This document shows positions 62,901-64,000 of a DNA stretch of 64,000 bases, piece by piece. The notes below the pieces were generated by a model, which made no database searches, was not told the DNA's origin, and saw nothing but the letters and a program-made list of their open reading frames with translations. Location: the NCBI GenBank assembly GCA_002077045.2, contig KZ111149.1, positions 1,277,947 through 1,341,946 of the forward strand. The letters are read 5' to 3'. The position numbers and the translations under genes were made by a program. Every line of letters begins with the position of its first letter. Position 1 is the stretch's first letter. The stretch comes from Rachicladosporium sp. CCFEE 5018. Its lineage: Eukaryota > Ascomycota > Dothideomycetes > Cladosporiales > Cladosporiaceae.

Positions 62901-64000
62901 TGCTTCTTCATGCCGTACTTCTGCACCAGCAACCTCGTACGGCCTCGAATAGCACTGGCAGTGCGGCCAGTGATCAGGCCATCCTTCACCAGCGTCGCAG
63001 CAGTAGTTCCATTCTCGGCGGCGTGGCGCAAAATATCGTCCTCCAGTCTCGTCCACAGCACCTTTGAGCCGCGTGGAACGCGCGATCCGGAACCATTGAG
63101 TTCCGATCTGTGCGTCTTTCCTCCAGACCTCCCTGGGCTCGAACCTAGACCTGATGAGCTGCGTATCTGCTGACTAGACGGTTGAGCGGCGGAGCGCGAC
63201 GCGCTTGTCGCAAAGGCTGGCCTGGAGACTTGTGGCTCGTCGTCATCCTCAATATCATCGTCCTGGTCGGCGGGATAGTCCTGCAGGAAGACTTCATCCT
63301 GAGCGTTGGCCTCAGCAGTGGATGGAGGTAGAAACGCGGGCCGGCTCGGCGCCGGTGCGGTGCGGTTCGTGGAAGGTGTAGTGGAAGGACTGGGCCTTGG
63401 GCGCTGAGCGGAGTCAGGATGCTCTTGAGAGAAGCCAGGGCGTGGTCGCGACTCTGGCTGGGTGGGGATGAGCGAGTCCTGGGTGTTAGAAATGTTGGTG
63501 GTCGGTTGAATATGAAGGCTAGTATCTTGATTGGTGCCGACGTAACGGCCAACGCTCTTTCTTGCGGCAGACTCGGATGCGCGGCGCTTCCTCTTTCGCG
63601 TCGTGGACGCACCTTGCCCTGCGGTTTCGTCTGTCGACAGATCCTTCTGCCCATCCTGGGGTTCGCGCATTGTCGACTGTGATCGCTGTGGCGGTACAGC
63701 GCTGCTGGATGTGCTGGCCCCGTTTGTGGCTAAGCGAGTCGCCTGCGCCAAACCTCGACGCTGACGTCCTGACTGCGGGAGGGCGGGTATGGTAAAGCCC
63801 TGAGCATCCAATCGCCTCACCTGCTGGCCGTTCGCTGCCTGCTGTCCTATCGTCGTGCCTCCATTTTCACGTGACGGTAATGGCGCGTCCGGATCTAGCT
63901 CTGCCGCACTGCCACTTTTGCGCTGCTGCTCCTGCCTTAGCAGGTCGGCTCGCTGCTCCTCGGTGAGAGCTGCCTGATTGTACTTGTCTGGACGGAGCGA
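59924..64000 (-). CDS. Large Myb/SANT-like protein, 5' partial
   Basis: The frame is open from the window edge to the stop at 59924, giving at least 1358 residues; the true N-terminus is outside. Most of it is disordered (Ser/Pro/Gln/Arg-rich). Two Myb/SANT-like helical repeats are suggested: VLWTRLEDDILRHAAENG with RTASAIRGRTRLLVQKYG, and YDQSWTQQERDLISRAVKDG with GRSADAVEKKFRRWQAAAW. A third conserved-looking region near the C-terminus has WRPNNRDGDVAWHLREP and IWRDLRIDHKKKWNSWD. An acidic run (DEDDEDDDDQPPF) and many basic patches such as TRKRKRRASESAARK follow nuclear-protein style. It may bind chromatin or DNA. No named family recognised. Confidence 0.72.
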   Translation of the reverse strand, partial: SLRPDKYNQAALTEEQRADLLRQEQQRKSGSAAELDPDAPLPSRENGGTTIGQQAANGQQVRRLDAQGFTIPALPQSGRQRRGLAQATRLATNGASTSSSAVPPQRSQSTMREPQDGQKDLSTDETAGQGASTTRKRKRRASESAARKSVGRYVGTNQDTSLHIQPTTNISNTQDSLIPTQPESRPRPGFSQEHPDSAQRPRPSPSTTPSTNRTAPAPSRPAFLPPSTAEANAQDEVFLQDYPADQDDDIEDDDEPQVSRPAFATSASRSAAQPSSQQIRSSSGLGSSPGRSGGKTHRSELNGSGSRVPRGSKVLWTRLEDDILRHAAENGTTAATLVKDGLITGRTASAIRGRTRLLVQKYGMKKQVQADPGDGSSQPRVSQPPSSQPSSSQVQPTGHRYDQSWTQQERDLISRAVKDGKDAKETKIPGRSADAVEKKFRRWQAAAWRVVTDEHTYPDDTVHLEIWSAKDGCRLRRAVREDMSLAQLHQKYFRQWDIALIGKKHKAYEKQVKLLSGNASVNSTASSQQTDDASATRTVGKMLRDLETAMSESAAPPAEQQSPTLVSSSPPATSPTDATAHAASHQTPSIPPVTAGAGTSGANPREPRSRGPPAVSRFRLAPGADGQQTFDLGRGNGRARARPAVPATGPRRSPRQNRSVPVASQALTDPDELEAFHEAHFGSAVTPAVAVAQDEANVLAPQDGESSKAAATDVQEDEVDTANSHYGDDTAAEDLAMLDAPLQPETTTPSSIRVLQEVCVPSPSRVRATQNASVATERMMDESHPTISGPAPAAESEAPALENSQESSVAFQTQDPMNTRSQRLAREARDSQISLTPATQDPPPYIAEVHAAKQQASLAQAAAVGNYDSTQSQNINAAIASSSRAHCDVVAGLAQIDAPIAALTSVLDKQNTSLVRDSSSEVEDTQTPTALIRSSNSPPKQTPPTSGPVPVKGLPRVWRPNNRDGDVAWHLREPVKSDEAIWRDLRIDHKKKWNSWDSKKRQRAFEVEYHNALVHNASMYDDENLQKALHIKAKKRCRLRRVEDGTYEEKLRYGVEPRWDLINGLLKGDDVDDEVFRDNATEITDVTEHEPDDKVEFDSEGNEMEKKEEVVESDEDMIKDRHFSEVDSDDEDDEDDDDQPPFTPGRGCAQQQSAAAEDEILYEDEKSVQQSRQPTTSRVRSNGANGSHRQRALDSQLTDPPAVRSSSMTTNDSRRHRHRRNGRKEDDHDSSSAAGARRPHQQVPRLTIAHARLTTANIRRLNGELSSPTTRASEMPPPPRRSPRGRANAAVGVSDTQPRRSRPQRVGVQPMTTPMRNIIRNAVVPPVPVDRYATPRNNRQFLGGDDEETSVGSAGMSE

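Overview
The window is nuclear DNA of a filamentous ascomycete. Most coding sequences are interrupted by 49-59 bp GT-AG introns with CTRAY-like branch sites. The gene content is fungal: PAN1 with EH domains, CYP51, NAD-dependent glycerol-3-phosphate dehydrogenase, SERCA Ca2+-ATPase, a DHA1-type MFS transporter and a type III polyketide synthase. The CYP51 sequence and general style suggest a Dothideomycete, perhaps Capnodiales/Mycosphaerellales; that placement is inference. I found about 27 protein genes and no convincing tRNA, rRNA, CRISPR array or intact transposon.

Layout: 1-6 kb holds the 3' part of a recyclin-1/Sec10-like gene with a CaaX end, a small membrane protein and a MYND zinc-finger protein. 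6.7-19 kb holds PAN1 (-), a DUF3500 gene (-) divergent from an FAD monooxygenase (+), GPD1 (+) and an MFS transporter (-) interrupted by an N gap. 19.7-30.4 kb holds a domesticated Copia-protease-like gene, SERCA (-), SAD1/USP39 (-) divergent from CCT2 (+), a 3beta-HSD/ERG26-like reductase (+) and a zinc-type dehydrogenase (-). 31.5-35 kb holds SRP40/NOLC1-like and seven-TM genes. 35-44 kb is the most unusual part: a protein with four SUMO-acceptor motifs and two SUMO-interacting motifs, a PP28-like phosphoprotein, and two tandem Ulp1/C48-like cysteine protease genes with intact His-Asp-Gln-Cys residues, the second with a ubiquitin-interacting motif. 44-54 kb holds CYP51 (-) divergent from an AhpD/CMD-like gene (+), a nitronate monooxygenase, a type III PKS, a FAR-17a/AIG1 membrane protein (-) and a secreted phytase-like esterase (-). 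55-64 kb holds a zinc-type dehydrogenase (-) with a second N gap, a GT34 glycosyltransferase (-) and a large Myb/SANT-like protein (-) running off the window.

Both 100-N gaps look artificial: the sequence on the two sides of each is the same segment (627 bp with 4 mismatches; 477 bp identical). Contig ends overlap and were not merged, so each gene is intact once the overlap is collapsed. The four mismatches (three silent, one Ser/Pro) hint at allelic variation or a close paralogue.

Most genes are independent housekeeping loci. Places where neighbours may work together are the SUMO-like group at 35-44 kb, the DUF3500/monooxygenase divergent pair, and the oxidoreductase/type III PKS neighbourhood at 44-50.5 kb; all three links are inferred.
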